A DNA stretch of 64,000 nt from Lepas anatifera (taxonomy: Eukaryota > Arthropoda > Thecostraca > Lepadidae), in the NCBI GenBank assembly GCA_034440635.1, contig JAOTON010002241.1, forward strand, positions 248,001-312,000, in the 5' to 3' direction. Shown here piece after piece: positions 27,785-40,023 of this stretch. Within the stretch, counting starts at the first letter, position 1; every line of letters starts with the position of its first letter. A program made the translations under genes and the position numbers. The notes beneath the pieces are model-generated. The model saw only the letters and a program-made list of their open reading frames with translations. It was not told the origin of the DNA and did no database searches.

Positions 27785-28290
27785 ATTCTTAGACCACAAG
27801 GGGCCCAGACAGACCACATAGGGCCTGATCACACCAAAGGGGCCGGGCAGACCACAGGGACCCAGAAAACCATAGGACGCCGGTAAGCCCAAAAGGGGCC
27901 CGAGCAGACCACACACAGCCAGCAATTTGGCTGGACTCTGCCCGATATATGCTGGGCTTTGACTGGGCAGAGCCCGTGTATATGGGCTCAGCCCAGGTCC
28001 GGCTCCGCTCCGTCTGGGCAGAGCCCATGGTCAAGCAAGACCGGGCTCTACCGCTCGGGCAAGTTGTCATCCCCCGACCTAATGTCGGGCTCAGCCCGAG
28101 TCTATGTGGCTCAGCTATGAGTCTTAGGGCTCGGGCAGAGCCCGACCCAGCCCGCTCTGGGCCCGGTTGGAATTGCTAGCTGGGCAGCGGGCCCGGGCAG
28201 ACCACACGGGGCCTGGACAGATGAAAGGACTCGGGCAGACCACAGGGACCCGAGCTGAACACAGGGGCCGGGCTAACCACAGAGGGGCCC
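27785..28290. repeat. GGCCC-type minisatellite block 1
   Basis: Irregular units of about 20 bp such as gggcccgagcagaccaca, with a sub-block (about 27930-28170) of a different unit containing gggctcagcccgag and gggcagagcccg. The units have palindromic cores. Confidence 0.85.
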
Positions 28291-28512
28291 CAGTCTGGAA
28301 AGTATGGCAGCAGACCTGACGAGTCCGCACCAGCCTTGTAGATTTTTCGCAACACCAGCAGCCTAAAATTCACACCAAGCATTGGTGAGAAATTTCATTG
28401 ACCCGGAAATTTCGATGTTTTTACCAGTTTCTCCCTTCTCAGATCTCTGTGGGTGTTTGATTTGAGCTCCCTCGCACCATACAGCAAAAGTGGGCACTTG
28501 TTTGCTCCAAAG

Positions 28513-28834
28513 TTCGAACCACCTGAAGGGTGTCCGCACCACGAGATCTCGCCAAAAGTGCCATACTTTGCAGACTGGGAGGGGCCCGGGCAAACCACAG
28601 AGGGCCCACGCAGACAAAAGGGGCCCCGAACGGACAAAAGGGGGTCCGCAGAGACCACACAGAGGCCCGGACAGGCCAAAAGGGTTCCGGGAAAACCACA
28701 GGAGGCCCGGGCAGACTACAAGGGGCTCGATCAAAACAAAATGGGCACTAGCAGACAAGGGGTCCGTGCAGACCAAATGGGACCCGGCCAGTCTGCTAAG
28801 TATGGCAGCAGGCCAGACGAGTCGCACCAGCCAT
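28513..28834. mobile_element. Small inverted-end element enclosing a GGGCCC array
   Basis: The left boundary has gcaccacgagatctcgcc followed by gtgccatactttgcagactgg. The right boundary is the diverged inverted counterpart ccagtctgctaagtatggca, then gacgagtcgcacc. Between them (about 28578-28790) are roughly 20-bp GGGCCCGG units. Related left ends occur near 29085-29150 and a related right end near 28290-28345. Several copies of this array-plus-ends module are therefore present. Confidence 0.65.
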
Positions 28835-29084
28835 CCAAAATTATCGCACCACCAGCCCAAAAAAATTCTCACCAATCTGCCAGATACTAGGGAGAAAAAC
28901 GCACACATTCCTACCCACACGATGCAATACTACCTCTCTTATTAGTTAGTTAAGGACATTTTATAAGGCCCCCTCCTGTGTCTTCCTAACTATTCAGTCA
29001 TTATTTTTTTTTTTAGTTTTCAGTGTCAACTTCCTCGCACCAGTCTTGCAAATTCGCACCAGGCTGATAAAATTCGCACCACTC

Positions 29085-29250
29085 GCTTCTGTCTCCAAGG
29101 GCACTCGCACCGACGAGATCTCGTCGAAAATGCCATACTTTGCACACTGGGGCCCGGGGAGACCACAGGGGCCCAGACAGGCCACAGGGGGCCCGATCAG
29201 ACCAATAAGGGCCCGGGATACCACAGGGGCCCGCATGGCAAGCATGGCAG
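29085..29250. repeat. Second copy of the module left end plus short GGGCCC array
   Basis: caccgacgagatctcgtcg and aatgccatactttgcacactg match the left end at about 28540-28577. They are followed by five to six GGCCC-type units. No matching right end was seen nearby. Confidence 0.65.
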
Positions 29251-29429
29251 AGGCTGGTTGCAGTTACACGAGCCGCATCCATGGCAGGCCCGTCTGCATC
29301 CACAGGGTATTAACTACTGGGAGTAGGGACCGAGCTGCAGCCACCAGGGGGCGGGGCGAATGGGGTGGCCACCAGGGGGGGAGCGAATGGGGCAGCCACC
29401 CCTTAAACCCAAGAGCCTCTGAGGACGAA

Positions 29430-29572
29430 ATGCCGCCCCCAAACCCTCCCCTCCCCCAGGATGCGACGATTGGTCGCCCTTTGGGTGAAAAGTGCGTCCT
29501 TCGGGTGGCTAAGTGCCGCCCTGTCCCCTGAGGCTTTGCCCCTCCCCTTACCCAAATTCTAGATACGTCACT
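29430..29572. mobile_element. Possible DNA-element right end
   Basis: A C-rich stretch with cccctccccttacccaaatt, then ctagatacgtcactg, resembles the right terminus of a small hAT-like element (ends of CAGTGACGTATCTAG type). A matching left end was not found, so this may be a truncated copy. Confidence 0.35.
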
Positions 29573-30350
29573 GGCGGCCATAGGGGCAAAAGATTCTCCA
29601 AGTCTTGGTATTTAGCCATCAGGGGAGCCGGACAGGGGATCATCACTCATTTGGGATTTAGCCCGACAGGAGCTAATAGCAAACAATCACTTCACTTGCC
29701 ATTCAACACTGCGCATCGGAGCACGATTTGGATTGACACGAAAAGCCCAAACGTAAAATCCAAATCAGAGCCTAACGAAACTTTTCCAGAGTAGACACAA
29801 GCCGATTGAATCATAGGCATGCCAATTTTACTGTTCAAGGCAAACTTTGTGCAAATCATTCGCCTCGGCGAATGCGACAAGAGAGCCAGGAGCATGCCTT
29901 AGCTTCCTTCGCGCTGCGCTGACAAGCCCGGGAAATTAAGAGGCTACCATTCGCCGGCGGAGCACATTATTTAACCCAGATTTGACGACAAGATTTGATA
30001 CACTTTTTGACAGACAAATTTAAGAGACTTAAATTTGTCTGTACTTAAAATTCCACTAGAACAAACAAAAATGGAAAACTTCATGCACATTTCTGACAAA
30101 AATGCCTAGAAATATATCAATGAAAAAAGTAGTGCCGGCGGAGAGATGCAAAAATAACAAACATGTCAATTTATTAAACCAGTACTTATCGGAACGGGCC
30201 CGGCTGCGCGCGGTGGGGGGTGGTGAACTACAGGGGGGTCGTAAGCAAGGCAAGGAGCCCGGCTAGAGCCAGAGGAGGCCTGGATAGCCCAGAGGGAGCC
30301 TGAAATTATAGCACGGATTCCCGGATGCAGCGAAGTGGGAGGAGTGGAAT

Positions 30351-30524
30351 CAGGGGCGGATTCAGGCCAATGGTGGGGGGAGGGGGGCAACGGGGCCCCA
30401 AATCGTGAAAAAAACATATGGTTTTTGTTTGAAGAAAATCCGTAAAAATTGGTAAAATCGGGGGATTTGGGGAGGGCATCAAATCCCCCAATTTTACCTT
30501 TACCCCCCCCTGGATCCGCTAGTG
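30351..30524. mobile_element. MITE-like insertion in the minisatellite region
   Basis: The left end caggggcggattcagg is an imperfect inverted match to the right end cctggatccgctagtg. The interior is AT-rich with G- and C-runs just inside the ends. It separates array blocks. No clean 8-bp duplication was found. Confidence 0.55.
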
Positions 30525-30529
30525 CTGTG

Positions 30530-33500
30530 GTTCCTTGCAGACCACAGGGACACGGACAAACCATAGGAGCCCGGGCAAATTGCAAGGGGCCGGGCAGACC
30601 GCAGGGGGCTGGGTAGACCACAGGGGGGCCCGAGCAGACCACAGAGGGCCCGGGCAGACTAAAAGGAGCCCAGACCGCCCACAAGGGGCGCGGGCAGACC
30701 ACAGGGGCCCGGGCGGACCACACAGGACCCAGGCACACTACAAAAAGCCCATACCACCTACAAAGGCCCCGGGCAGACTAAAAGGGGCCAAGGCAGAATA
30801 CAAGGAGCCCGGTTGCAGTCACAGAGGAAACAAAAAGGTCTCGAGACTGCCAGAAATAGGGCCCTGGATGCAGTCAAAATAGGCCTGAGAATATCGTTAG
30901 GGGCCCGTTTGCGGACACAGCGATTATGGGTGGCCCTAAAGGGGACCGCACCCAAGCAAGCATGCCAGGGAGCCCGACCGCAGCCACAGCAAGCCCCGAT
31001 AGACCACGGGGCCCCGCACTCATGGCAAGGGCCCGTCCGTGGCATTAGAGGACCCGCGCCTCCTGGACCACAGGGAGCCCGGTTGCAGTCACAGGTCCCG
31101 GTTGCAGTCACAGGGGGCCCGGGTGGATCACAGGCGCCCGGATGCGGTGACAGGGGCTCGGGCGGATCACAGAGGGCTCGGTTGCAGTCACAGGAGCCAG
31201 GGTGGATAACAGGGGGCCGGGTGGATTCCAGGGGCCCGGTTGCAGTCACAGGTGGCCCGGTTGGACCACAGGGAATCCGTTTGCAGTCACAGGGGGCCCG
31301 GGTGGATCTCAGGGGGCCCGGTTGCAGTCAAAGAGGGCCCGTGTGGATCACATGGGGCCCAGGATGGATCACAGGGGGCCCCAGGTGGATTACAGGTGGC
31401 CCGATTGCAGTCACAGGGGGCCTGGGTGGATCATAGTGGGCCCGGGTGGATCATAAAGGGCCCGGTTGCAGTCATAGGGGCCCGGTTGCAGTCACATAGT
31501 GCATGGTTGCAGTCACAGGGGCCCTGAGTGAATCACTGATGGCCCGGTTGCAGTCCCAGGGGGCCCGGGTGTATCACAGAGGGCCCGGTTGCAGTCACAG
31601 TGGGCCGGCTGGATTACAGGGGACCCGGTTGCAGTCACAGGTGGCCCGGTTGGACCACAGGGAATCCCTTTGCAGTCACAGGGGCCCGGGTGAATCTCAG
31701 GGGCCCCGGTTGCAGTCAAAGAGGGCCCGTGTGGATCACAGGGGGCCCAGGATGGATCACATGGGGCCCCGGGTGGATCACAGGGGGCCCCAGGTGGATT
31801 ACAGGGGGCCCGGGTGGATCACAGGGGGCCCCAGGTGGATTACAGGGGGCCCGGGTGGATCAAAGTGGGCCCGGTTGCAGTCACAGAGTGCCTGGTTGCA
31901 GTCACAGGGGCCCCGGGTGGATCACAGATGGACCGGGTGTATCACAGGGGGCCCGGTTACAGTCACAGGGGGCCCGGTTGGATCATAGGGGGCCCGGTTG
32001 TAATTACAGGGGGCCCGCGTGGATCACATGCGGCCCGGTTTCAGTCACAGGGGGACTGGGTGGATCAAAGGGGGCCCGGTTGCAGTCACAGGGGCCCCGG
32101 GTGGATCACAGATAGCCCAGTTGCAGTCACAGGGGGCCCGGGTGGATGACAGGGGGCCCGGTTTCAGTCACAACGGGCCCGGGTGGATCATAGATGGCCC
32201 GGTTGCAGTCACAGGGGGCCCGGATGGAGTCACAGGGGCCCGGGTGAATCATAGGGGGCCCGATTGTAATTACAGGGGGCCCGGGTTGATCACAGATGGC
32301 CCGATCCCAGTCACAGGGGGCCCGGGTGGATGATAGGGGGCCCGGTTGTAATCACAGGGAGCCCGGGTGGATTACAGGGGGCTCGGTTGCAGTCACAGAT
32401 GGGCCGGGTGGATCACAGAGGGCCCGGTTGCAGTCACAGGGGCCCAGGTTGGATCACAGATGGCCCGGTTGCAGTCACAGGGGGCCCGGATGGAGTCACA
32501 GGGGCCCGGGTGAATCATAGGGGGCCGATTGTAATTACATGGGGCCCGGGTTGATCACAGATGGCCCGATCCCAGTCACAGGGGCCCCAGGTGGATTACA
32601 GGGGGCTGGTTGCAGTCACAGGGGGGCCCGGTTGCAGTCACAGAGTGCCTAGTTGCAGTCACAGGGGCCCCGGGTGGATTACAGATGGCCCGGTTGCAGT
32701 CACAGGGGGCCCGGGTGTATCACAGGGGGGCCCGGGTGGATCATAGGGGCCCGGTTGCAATTACAGGGGGCCCGGGTGGATCACATGGGGCCCGGTTGTA
32801 GTCACAGGGGGCCCGGGTGGATCATAGATGGCACGCTTGCAGTCACAGGTGGCCCAGTTGGAGTCACATGTGCCCGGGTGGATCATATGGGGCCCGGTTA
32901 CAATTAAAGGGGGCCCGGGTGGATCACAGAGGGTCCGGTTGCAGTCGCAGGGGACCGGGTGGATCGCAGAGGGCCCGGTTGCAGTCACAGGGGCCCCGGT
33001 GGATCACAGTTGGCTCTGTCCTAGTCACAGGGGGCCCGGGTGTATCACAGGGGCCCGGGTGGATGATAGGGGCCCGGTTGTAATCACAGGGGGGCCCGGG
33101 TGTATCACAGGGGTCCGGGTGGATGATAGGGGCCCGGTTGTAATCACAGGGAGCCCGGATGGATTACAGGGGGCCCGGTTGCAGTCACAGGTGGGCCGGG
33201 TGGATCACAGATGGCCCGGTTGTAGTCACAGGGAGCTCGGGTGGATGACAGGGGGCCCGGTTGCAGTCACAGGGGCCCGGGTGGATCACAGGGGGCCCGG
33301 CTGGATCACAGGGGGCCCGGGTGGATCACAGAGGGCCCGGTTGGATGACAGGAGGCCCGAGACTGCCGGAATTAGGGACCCGGCTGCAGTCAAAGTGGGC
33401 CTGAAAAAATATCGTTAGGGACCCGGTTGCGGACACCGAGGTTAAAGGTGGCCCACAGGGCACCCGCAAGCATGCCAGGGAGCCTGGCCTCAGCCAAAGC

Positions 33501-33560
33501 TAGCCCAAGTAGACCACTGGGGCCCGGAATCGTGGCAGGGGCCCGGCTTTGTCCGCAGGG
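30530..33560. repeat. 3-kb GGGCCC minisatellite (units of about 20-21 bp)
   Basis: About 150 units, mainly two alternating types: ggatcacagggggcccgggt and gcagtcacagggggcccggt. Higher-order blocks recur (for example gcagtcacaggtggcccggttggaccacagg at 31233 and 31633, given here only as landmarks). GGGCCC palindromes recur about every 20 bp. Long open frames on both strands (VTGGPGG-type peptides) are artefacts of unit length. Confidence 0.95.
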
Positions 33561-33662
33561 GCCCGCAACTTGGGATTGGGGGGGGCTCGTCGGGTCATTG
33601 GGGGGGCTTCTCCGAGCATTGGGGGGCTCGAGCCCCCAAATATATGGAAACTTGCGCCCCTG

Positions 33663-34514
33663 GTGTTGCACACACATGAAAAGTCAGCTAGTCTTGTATG
33701 TCACATGTACCGTGTGTGTTGTATCACCAATAAGTGCTTAGTAATGAAAAAGGAAAATCTGCTTCATTTACCCTGATGCTGAAAAATACTGAGGATTCTA
33801 AATCGGTACCTGCAATTTTACCCGCCAGAGGTATTCACATACCGTTCTCATTTAATGAGCTCATACTCATGTTTTCCAGTGCTATCGACACCGCACACTG
33901 TCCCAACACCCAACCCATATACCCACCCATGTGCACTCAATGTTTCCTACATCAGTCCTCCTTCAGTCCAACAGCGGGCAAAACAACCACCATTCTCAAC
34001 ACCACACGCGTACGTTTTGTAATCAGCCACGCGACCCCTCCTCACCGATGCTTGAACTCGGCGCCAGCGGCGCCCAGCGGCGTGACCTTTCTAACCTCTG
34101 TGTCCCGCGGGCAATCGGCAGCCAGCGGATGACGGCTGCTGATTGGTTGAGGCGCGTTCACTTGTATAGCGAGAAATTCAGCGGAAATTTCTCCATGAGA
34201 ATGATGTAGCTTTAACCATAAGCCAAGAGATATATTCACCTGATCTTTTTCAAGCATTACTAGCCATATTTTGCCCTACATTGGCTTGATTATAATGATA
34301 ATTATCTGCGCCACCATCCGATACTCTTTGGTACAGGCGAGACAGCGCGCTGCCGCTGCCGCTGCAGCGGCAGAGTTAGCACTGGCTAACCGGCGGCCGA
34401 GTTAGTTCGCTGAAGTCAGGAGAGTCGCGAGATGGGTTTCTGCTGAGCGAAAAGGAGTCGGCCCAGCCCCAATGTAACCAACAGAAGGAGAGGAGAGAGA
34501 CGTAGGTACATTAA
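33663..34514. repeat. Dispersed repeat, copy 1, middle piece
   Basis: Homologous to about 57633-58625. Shared landmarks include tcagctag/ccagctag then gtatgtcacatg, gctatcgacaccgcacactg, caccattctcaacaccac, ccacgcgacccctcc, a ggcggccgagtt block and ttcgctgaagtca. It is interrupted at 34511 by a TTAA-flanked insertion. Confidence 0.8.
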
Positions 34515-36827
34515 CCCATTAACGCCCACACCTACTTCCAGCTTTCAAATTGGCGAAAAAATGTTTTCCTATGCTTAGAATATGCCCAATAAGATGTTCC
34601 GAAAGTTTTAAATCGATACCACTTTTAGATTCTGAGATATGACATCGGACAAAAATGACCCGCTGGGCGTTTGGGACATCGGCTGGCACTGCGCGGCCGG
34701 CTCCCGGGCGGCGCTGTCACCGCACTCAGCGGCCCAATGCACATCGCTTTTACTGCAGTTCTGTGAAGTGTTTTTATTTCCTCTTGTATATTGGTCATAG
34801 TAAAATGTTTAGACAGTTCTATGCTCTTAAGGTTTAATTAAAGACAACACTAACAGCATATTTGCAAATAGTATACAAACGTGGTTAACCTAGACTGATG
34901 ATTTGCGGGGGATAGACTAAAATTGTGAACATCTTAGTATTTTACGAATATTTGTGAATATCCAAGGTTTTGGGAAACCGTTTCTTTTGTCTCTACCCCC
35001 TTCCTTCTCCGCCTCCCAGACTTTGTGACTGATGCTCAGAGCTTTCAACGAGAAATCGTAATATTCAGCATACAGATGAAAAGTTTTGAAACTTAATCCG
35101 TTAGCTCCCCACGCGGTGCACATTAGCTTGATTCATCTCCAAATCTTCAAACGGGTCCATTTCCATCTTTCCAACTTTTCTTTGGAACAAGTAGCGCGCT
35201 TCATAGTTGCATAAATGTGAACCCCCACATTTCCAGGCACGCCACTGGTCATTGTAACGCTGGTCAGCCCATCATCTTTCTCATCCTCATGACTAATATA
35301 TTTTGTGATGGTATGCTTATGATATGCACCTGATCCGCTCCGCTATCTTGCGCACTTAAAACAACTTATTTTGCTTATTTTCCTGAAATCATTTGATCTG
35401 TGGCATTGCTAACAACTATGCTTTCGATATTTTTATGTCTCCATGGCTGGAGATTTCCTCTCGATCCAGGAGGGGTTCTGGATGGTTTAACGCTGGCACT
35501 GTAATCCAGGCCCTAGACAAAGTCTGTGGGAGACAAAAAATACAGGCAGGTATTGACCCCTCCTCCTAACCCCCGGGATGTTCACTCATGGTAGTTTCAC
35601 TTGACTAGAACCAAGGAAAAATAGTGCTAGTTGCGTTTTAGACAGCAGTTCTAGAACTTCCCAAGCTTTCACCCATTTTATACTGCTCCAGACGTTTGAC
35701 ACTGCACCATCACGTCAAAACAAACCAGCGCGGCGGTCGCGATAATTTCCAACTCATGTTTGTCAGCTGGTCATTGGCTTTCAATCATTAGTGGACACAA
35801 GGGGGCTAGGAAGGCTCAAGCCCCCCCTAACGAAATGTCAGTGTGCCTATAGTACCTAAATGCATTACTGAGGGCTGTTTCGAGGCTATGGCGGGGCAGG
35901 CTCGAGACCCCTAACCCCCTTCCCCTCACCACCCAATGAAGTCCTCAATCCGCTACTGTTCCCTATCCTCTCTATCCACTACACACAATTCATCAAGGGG
36001 AAAAGACGGCTCTGCTAGCTTTTAGTCAGTGCTAAAATTTTGATAAGCTTTCAAAATCCCTGAAAATTGTATTTAATAACGCCTTTACAAAATACTGGAA
36101 CCATCTTGCATGTTTCCGTTAAAATTATGTGATAATCATTCCCAAAATAAGACAGACCCCGAAAACGGTAGGAAGCATTTCATGAACTTCAAAGTTTGAT
36201 TATTGGTGTTTAAGGGCACTTCAGCTTCTTTGGCTATATGTGCCCAGGAACTTCAAAGTTTCCAAACGTATCGACATTGCAGTAAAAATCTTCAGATTTG
36301 ATGAAAAATATATAAACTGGCAACCCTGCATTCGCAGAACCCACAATGCCTCCCTTTCCTCTAGGTAACATTGTGCACCTAACGCACCAGACGAGAGGAC
36401 AGGACACATACTTTTCCTCATTTTAAGCGGCCCGCAGATGTCCGCAACGCCCAGCGGGTCATTTTTGTCCACTTCATATTTGACGATGTCTCATGGCAAA
36501 GCCGTTCAAGAAAATCTTACTCCTTCTTCACCATCTGACTCCTAGTGGTCTTGGCTTAATGTCAATCATGCAAACCCTTTTCAGCTTTCCATATGTTATT
36601 GCGAGAAACAAAATTTGCAGAGCTATCTCGCGCTGACCAAAACCTCGCCAAAATAAGTTCCACCAAAATCGTCCCATAAAAACCTAGAATTTTCAAGTGC
36701 ATTTTTCCAGCTTGTCCACGCTCTGAAACACACATCCATATCATAAACATGAAGATCACTTCACTGGTACCGATTCTGCAGCCTGTCAAAGTCAGGGGAC
36801 AAAAATGACCCGCTGGGCGTTAATGGG
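34515..36827. mobile_element. 2.3-kb TTAA-flanked element (piggyBac-like ends), non-autonomous
   Basis: The ends are inverted repeats CCCATTAACGCCCA...TGGGCGTTAATGGG, flanked on both sides by TTAA (34511-34514 and 36828-36831). TTAA duplication with CCC-type ends is the piggyBac signature. No transposase is visible. Internally, gacaaaaatgacccgctggg (about 34645-34668) repeats the inner right terminus, and its inverted copy occurs at about 36448-36473. The element therefore has nested or duplicated termini. The uninterrupted repeat copy 2 (about 58620-58640) represents the empty site. Confidence 0.75.
36448..36827. repeat. Inner inverted-repeat unit of the TTAA element
   Basis: aacgcccagcgggtcatttt followed by tgtcc is the exact inverted counterpart of ggacaaaaatgacccgctgg near the right end. 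It delimits a 380-bp unit within the larger element. This may be an older, smaller member of the same family or a terminal duplication. Confidence 0.7.
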
Positions 36828-37150
36828 TTAAACTAAACCTTAACCTTCGGACGAGTTACAGAGAGTGTGAAGTAATGGGAGCGCTGCCGAAGTAAAACCA
36901 GAGAATATGCCAGAAGAGGGAAGCACGTGCTGCTTTGTTCCATGTTGCATGGTGAAAAGGCACATTTGGGACTCAGAACATTTCCGATGTTTTAACGCAT
37001 TTTACCTTTCATATGTCATACCGCGACATTTAAAATTGTATGGTGCAACCCAAGAGCTACAGGCGACGGATTTTTTATCTAATGAGGGCACTCTTAATCG
37101 ATCCACCCTAATAATGTGGATATTTGAAAACCATTGGGGCGCCCAAGTCT
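36828..37150. repeat. Dispersed repeat, copy 1, right piece
   Basis: Resumes homology with copy 2 at about 58636. Shared landmarks are gcgctgccgaagta, then aaccaga, agaaggaag-like blocks, ggcgacgga before tttttat/tgttttt, and gaggcactcttaat/gagggcactcttaat. Confidence 0.75.
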
Positions 37151-39455
37151 GAGAATTTTCAACTGCAACAGCGTTATGAGAAACATTTTATTATTAACAC
37201 TGTACAACACACTCCCTTAAATACATGAAACTATGATGCAATACTTAATATGAAAATAAGAGGTACGTACTCCACATCCAGTGATAGAAACCTACACCCC
37301 TGCCCTGCAGGTAACTTCAAAGTTTCATTTGGCTAGGCACTGAGCATATACCTAGGAAACATACTCCTAAAGCCTAAATATTTTGTAAAAAGTAAAGGAT
37401 AAGTGCCAGCGGAGGAATGATATATCCACCAGTCAGTTATAGCTTCCACCCAGCGGGGAGACTCATCTAGTGGTAAGGGCGCCAATAGCAAAAGTAGCTG
37501 CAGCATCTAAAAACTATAATTATCATGATAATGAGGTTTCTGGTCAGTTTAAGGTCAGCGTCAGAGAGCTTACCTAATCGTACGAGACAAACTGCGATGT
37601 CCCTACTTTCCGGCCGTTTCACAAAGGATATTCGTCCACATATGCTCCGGAAATTGTTTCCCATAAATTTGGATATATATTTTCTATCAGGTGTCATGAT
37701 CTAAACAAGGGTAGGTGGTAGAAGCGAACGGATTACCTATTACTTAAAACACAGATCCTCATACCAGACACAGAGCTGCGTTCTGTTTTATTGCTGCATT
37801 TTTCGTTATTAAGTGCCTCATAAATGATATTATCTAACCCTGTTAATCAATAAAAGCCAAAATAACTGTATTTGAAAAATTTCAAAACATGCGCACCAAA
37901 TATGTTGATATGTATTCATTACAATTCTTTGAGCACACGGTTGATTAATGGAATTGCTTTTCAGGTGCAGGTGGGATCAGTACAGGAGTAATAAAGAATC
38001 AGTGCTTTATATTGGGAGCGATGCCATCCTGGATTTGGATTTGTGCAATGAGTAGTCGTACATCCAGCCCCTCATTTTACATCTTTGGTAACACTATTGC
38101 AAATCAATAAAAAGTACAAATAAAAAGTATCAATAAAAGTATATAGACTGTCACGTCATAGCATGAATCAGCCGGCAGAAACGCAAGGGAAGACGCGAAG
38201 CTTACCAATATTGGACGGTACTGCCGTGCAAAGAACAAGCCCATCACGTCATTTTTTGGTCGTTTTGGGGTTTTTACATCACAGTAATCGGCAGTAGCAC
38301 AGCAGAGTAAGTAATATGTCGATGCATAAAAATATTTACAGATTTGTAAGTATGTTTAAAAACACCTGGCATCACGAACCAAAGGTCCCCACAGACCAAA
38401 GCTCCCACGATCTAATCTAATTTAACCTATTTTTCCCCTCCAAACGAAAAAGCTCCGGGCAAGACCGTGTTTTCCCCTCCACAAGCTGTCGACCTCCTTT
38501 TTTCCCCAACTCCTTTTTAGTTTATAAGCAAGGTTTTGGTGCTTTAACTCAGCGAAGTATATGGAGTGATCATGTTCATTGCTAGCCTGATTTAAATATC
38601 TCGCAATTGGCTGAGTAGCTGCAAACCGAGCTGTGGCGTTACTCTCTCACACAATGGTTCTTTCTACGGAGACTGTTGACATTTTGTTTATGACATCTAA
38701 CTTATGATAACATGACTGATAAAATATGTGAGGCAAATCTCCCCGCAGGAAAAGGTAGAAAGACAGACCCTGCTTGTTGTCACGTTTCTTGATACAGGCG
38801 TTCAGGTAATTTATCTGCAATCAAGCAATTACAGCATAGTAACTGGAGGCTCGGAAATACGGTGAATAATTGCTAGGGCAGTGAAGTTGGGCATCAGAGC
38901 TAAGTCGACCTGGCGGGAGTTTGAAAATGCAAAGCTGGACGCGCCTTGACGGTTTCGACTGTTTTGCATGTAGAAGTAGAAATGTTTTGTATGCATTTTC
39001 TATGTAGAAAGCCCGGGATCAAAAGAAGTACAGCTTATGAACTTTCTGAAGCAATTCTGGTAAGTCGTGGTGGTTTTATTATACTGCTAAGCCGCTTGTA
39101 TACCGCCCACACGTGTATAAGCAGGCAAATGACAGCACCAGTGCGCCGACACCGCCCTGAAAGTGCCGACCATTTCGACCGAACTATAGAGCATCGGATA
39201 CGTCGACGCTTTTAGCGAAGCATCGATTCCTTGCCCTAATAAATGCCCATTTTTTGGAGTGCAAACACCTCAAAATACAGCTCATCACTCCTCTGGTGGA
39301 ATATTCTCTGGTTCCAATAAAAGTTGTTCATAGTCAGCATTAAACTAATGGTGACACTTTTTCAGCCCTGAAAAAGGCGGCGTTTCAAAAAGAATACTAA
39401 CCATTTTCAGGCGCAAACCGTTCTTGCCCCCCCGAAAGCATTTAGCTTAAGAGTG
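37151..39455. other. Non-coding DNA
   Basis: AT-rich with no supported exon. A sequence at 37461-37490 faintly resembles a tRNA D-arm but has no matching acceptor stem or T-arm. Confidence 0.35.
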
Positions 39456-39463
39456 CCTAGAGG

Positions 39464-39706
39464 CATAGACGTCGGAAATGGGGAGCCAGGGTGCCCTGGC
39501 CCCCTTCCCCCACTTTTTAACCAAAAATTTCCTGATTTCAGTCAAAATGAGAGAAACCCCGACATTTTCATAATGAGCCGAAGCGGAAGGCAAGGAGGAG
39601 CCCAAATTTGAACACTTTTTGGTCCTATTATGGAAAGTTTTTTGTCATCAGCACCAGGTTGAAGTTTGGCCGGCCCCCCCGATTTTTTCCGGTGGCGATG
39701 CTTATG
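39464..39706. mobile_element. 243-bp hAT-like MITE with perfect 8-bp TSD
   Basis: Perfect target duplication CCTAGAGG (39456-39463 and 39707-39714). The ends are imperfect inverted repeats: left CATAGACGTCGGAAATGGGG, right (inverted) CATAAGCATCGCCACCGG, then a G-run. AT-rich interior, non-coding. Confidence 0.8.
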
Positions 39707-40023
39707 CCTAGAGGTCCTTAGCTTGTGCCCTTCTCTTGAGGACCAAGGCTCCTGATCGGCGCTTATATTGCAGTGACGGCGGAACGGCCGAATTTAAGAG
39801 GGGGCACCATGAACTTTACCATTCATTTCTTTCCAGTCAAGGCCATAGGGTTAGTATTAAGATTTCTGAATTAAAGGGGGATACCTTTCCCCAGTGCCCC
39901 CCCCGCACCAGTTCCGCTGCAAGTGTTTCTAAGCAATCTTCATATACTTGGCTCCCATAACTCAACAGAATGCAAACGGGCGGGTGAATGTATCGCCCTG
40001 GCGAGGGTAAGAAGTAACTTTAC

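Larger units (their letters stand above)
26469..33662. mobile_element. 7.2-kb non-autonomous hAT-like element packed with GGGCCC minisatellites
   Basis: The left end CAGGGGCGCAAC and right end (reverse complement CAGGGGCGCAAG) are terminal inverted repeats, with weaker similarity continuing inward to TTGGGGG. The element is flanked by a perfect 8-bp duplication GTGTTGCA (26461-26468 and 33663-33670). Eight-bp duplications and CAGGG-type ends are hallmarks of the hAT superfamily. No transposase is visible. The interior holds an exon-like island at 26772-26887, several arrays of roughly 20-bp GGGCCC-containing units, and smaller nested elements. It could be one original element enlarged by array growth, or a nest of related elements whose outermost ends survive. 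Confidence 0.75.

Noticed and set aside
30813..33418. Many Gly/Pro-rich open frames of 60-207 codons
   Set aside because: Artefacts of a GC-rich 20-21 bp minisatellite without stops; no start context or conserved domain.
37461..37495. tRNA-like segment (ctagtggtaagggcg)
   Set aside because: No acceptor stem, anticodon arm or T-arm could be folded around it.
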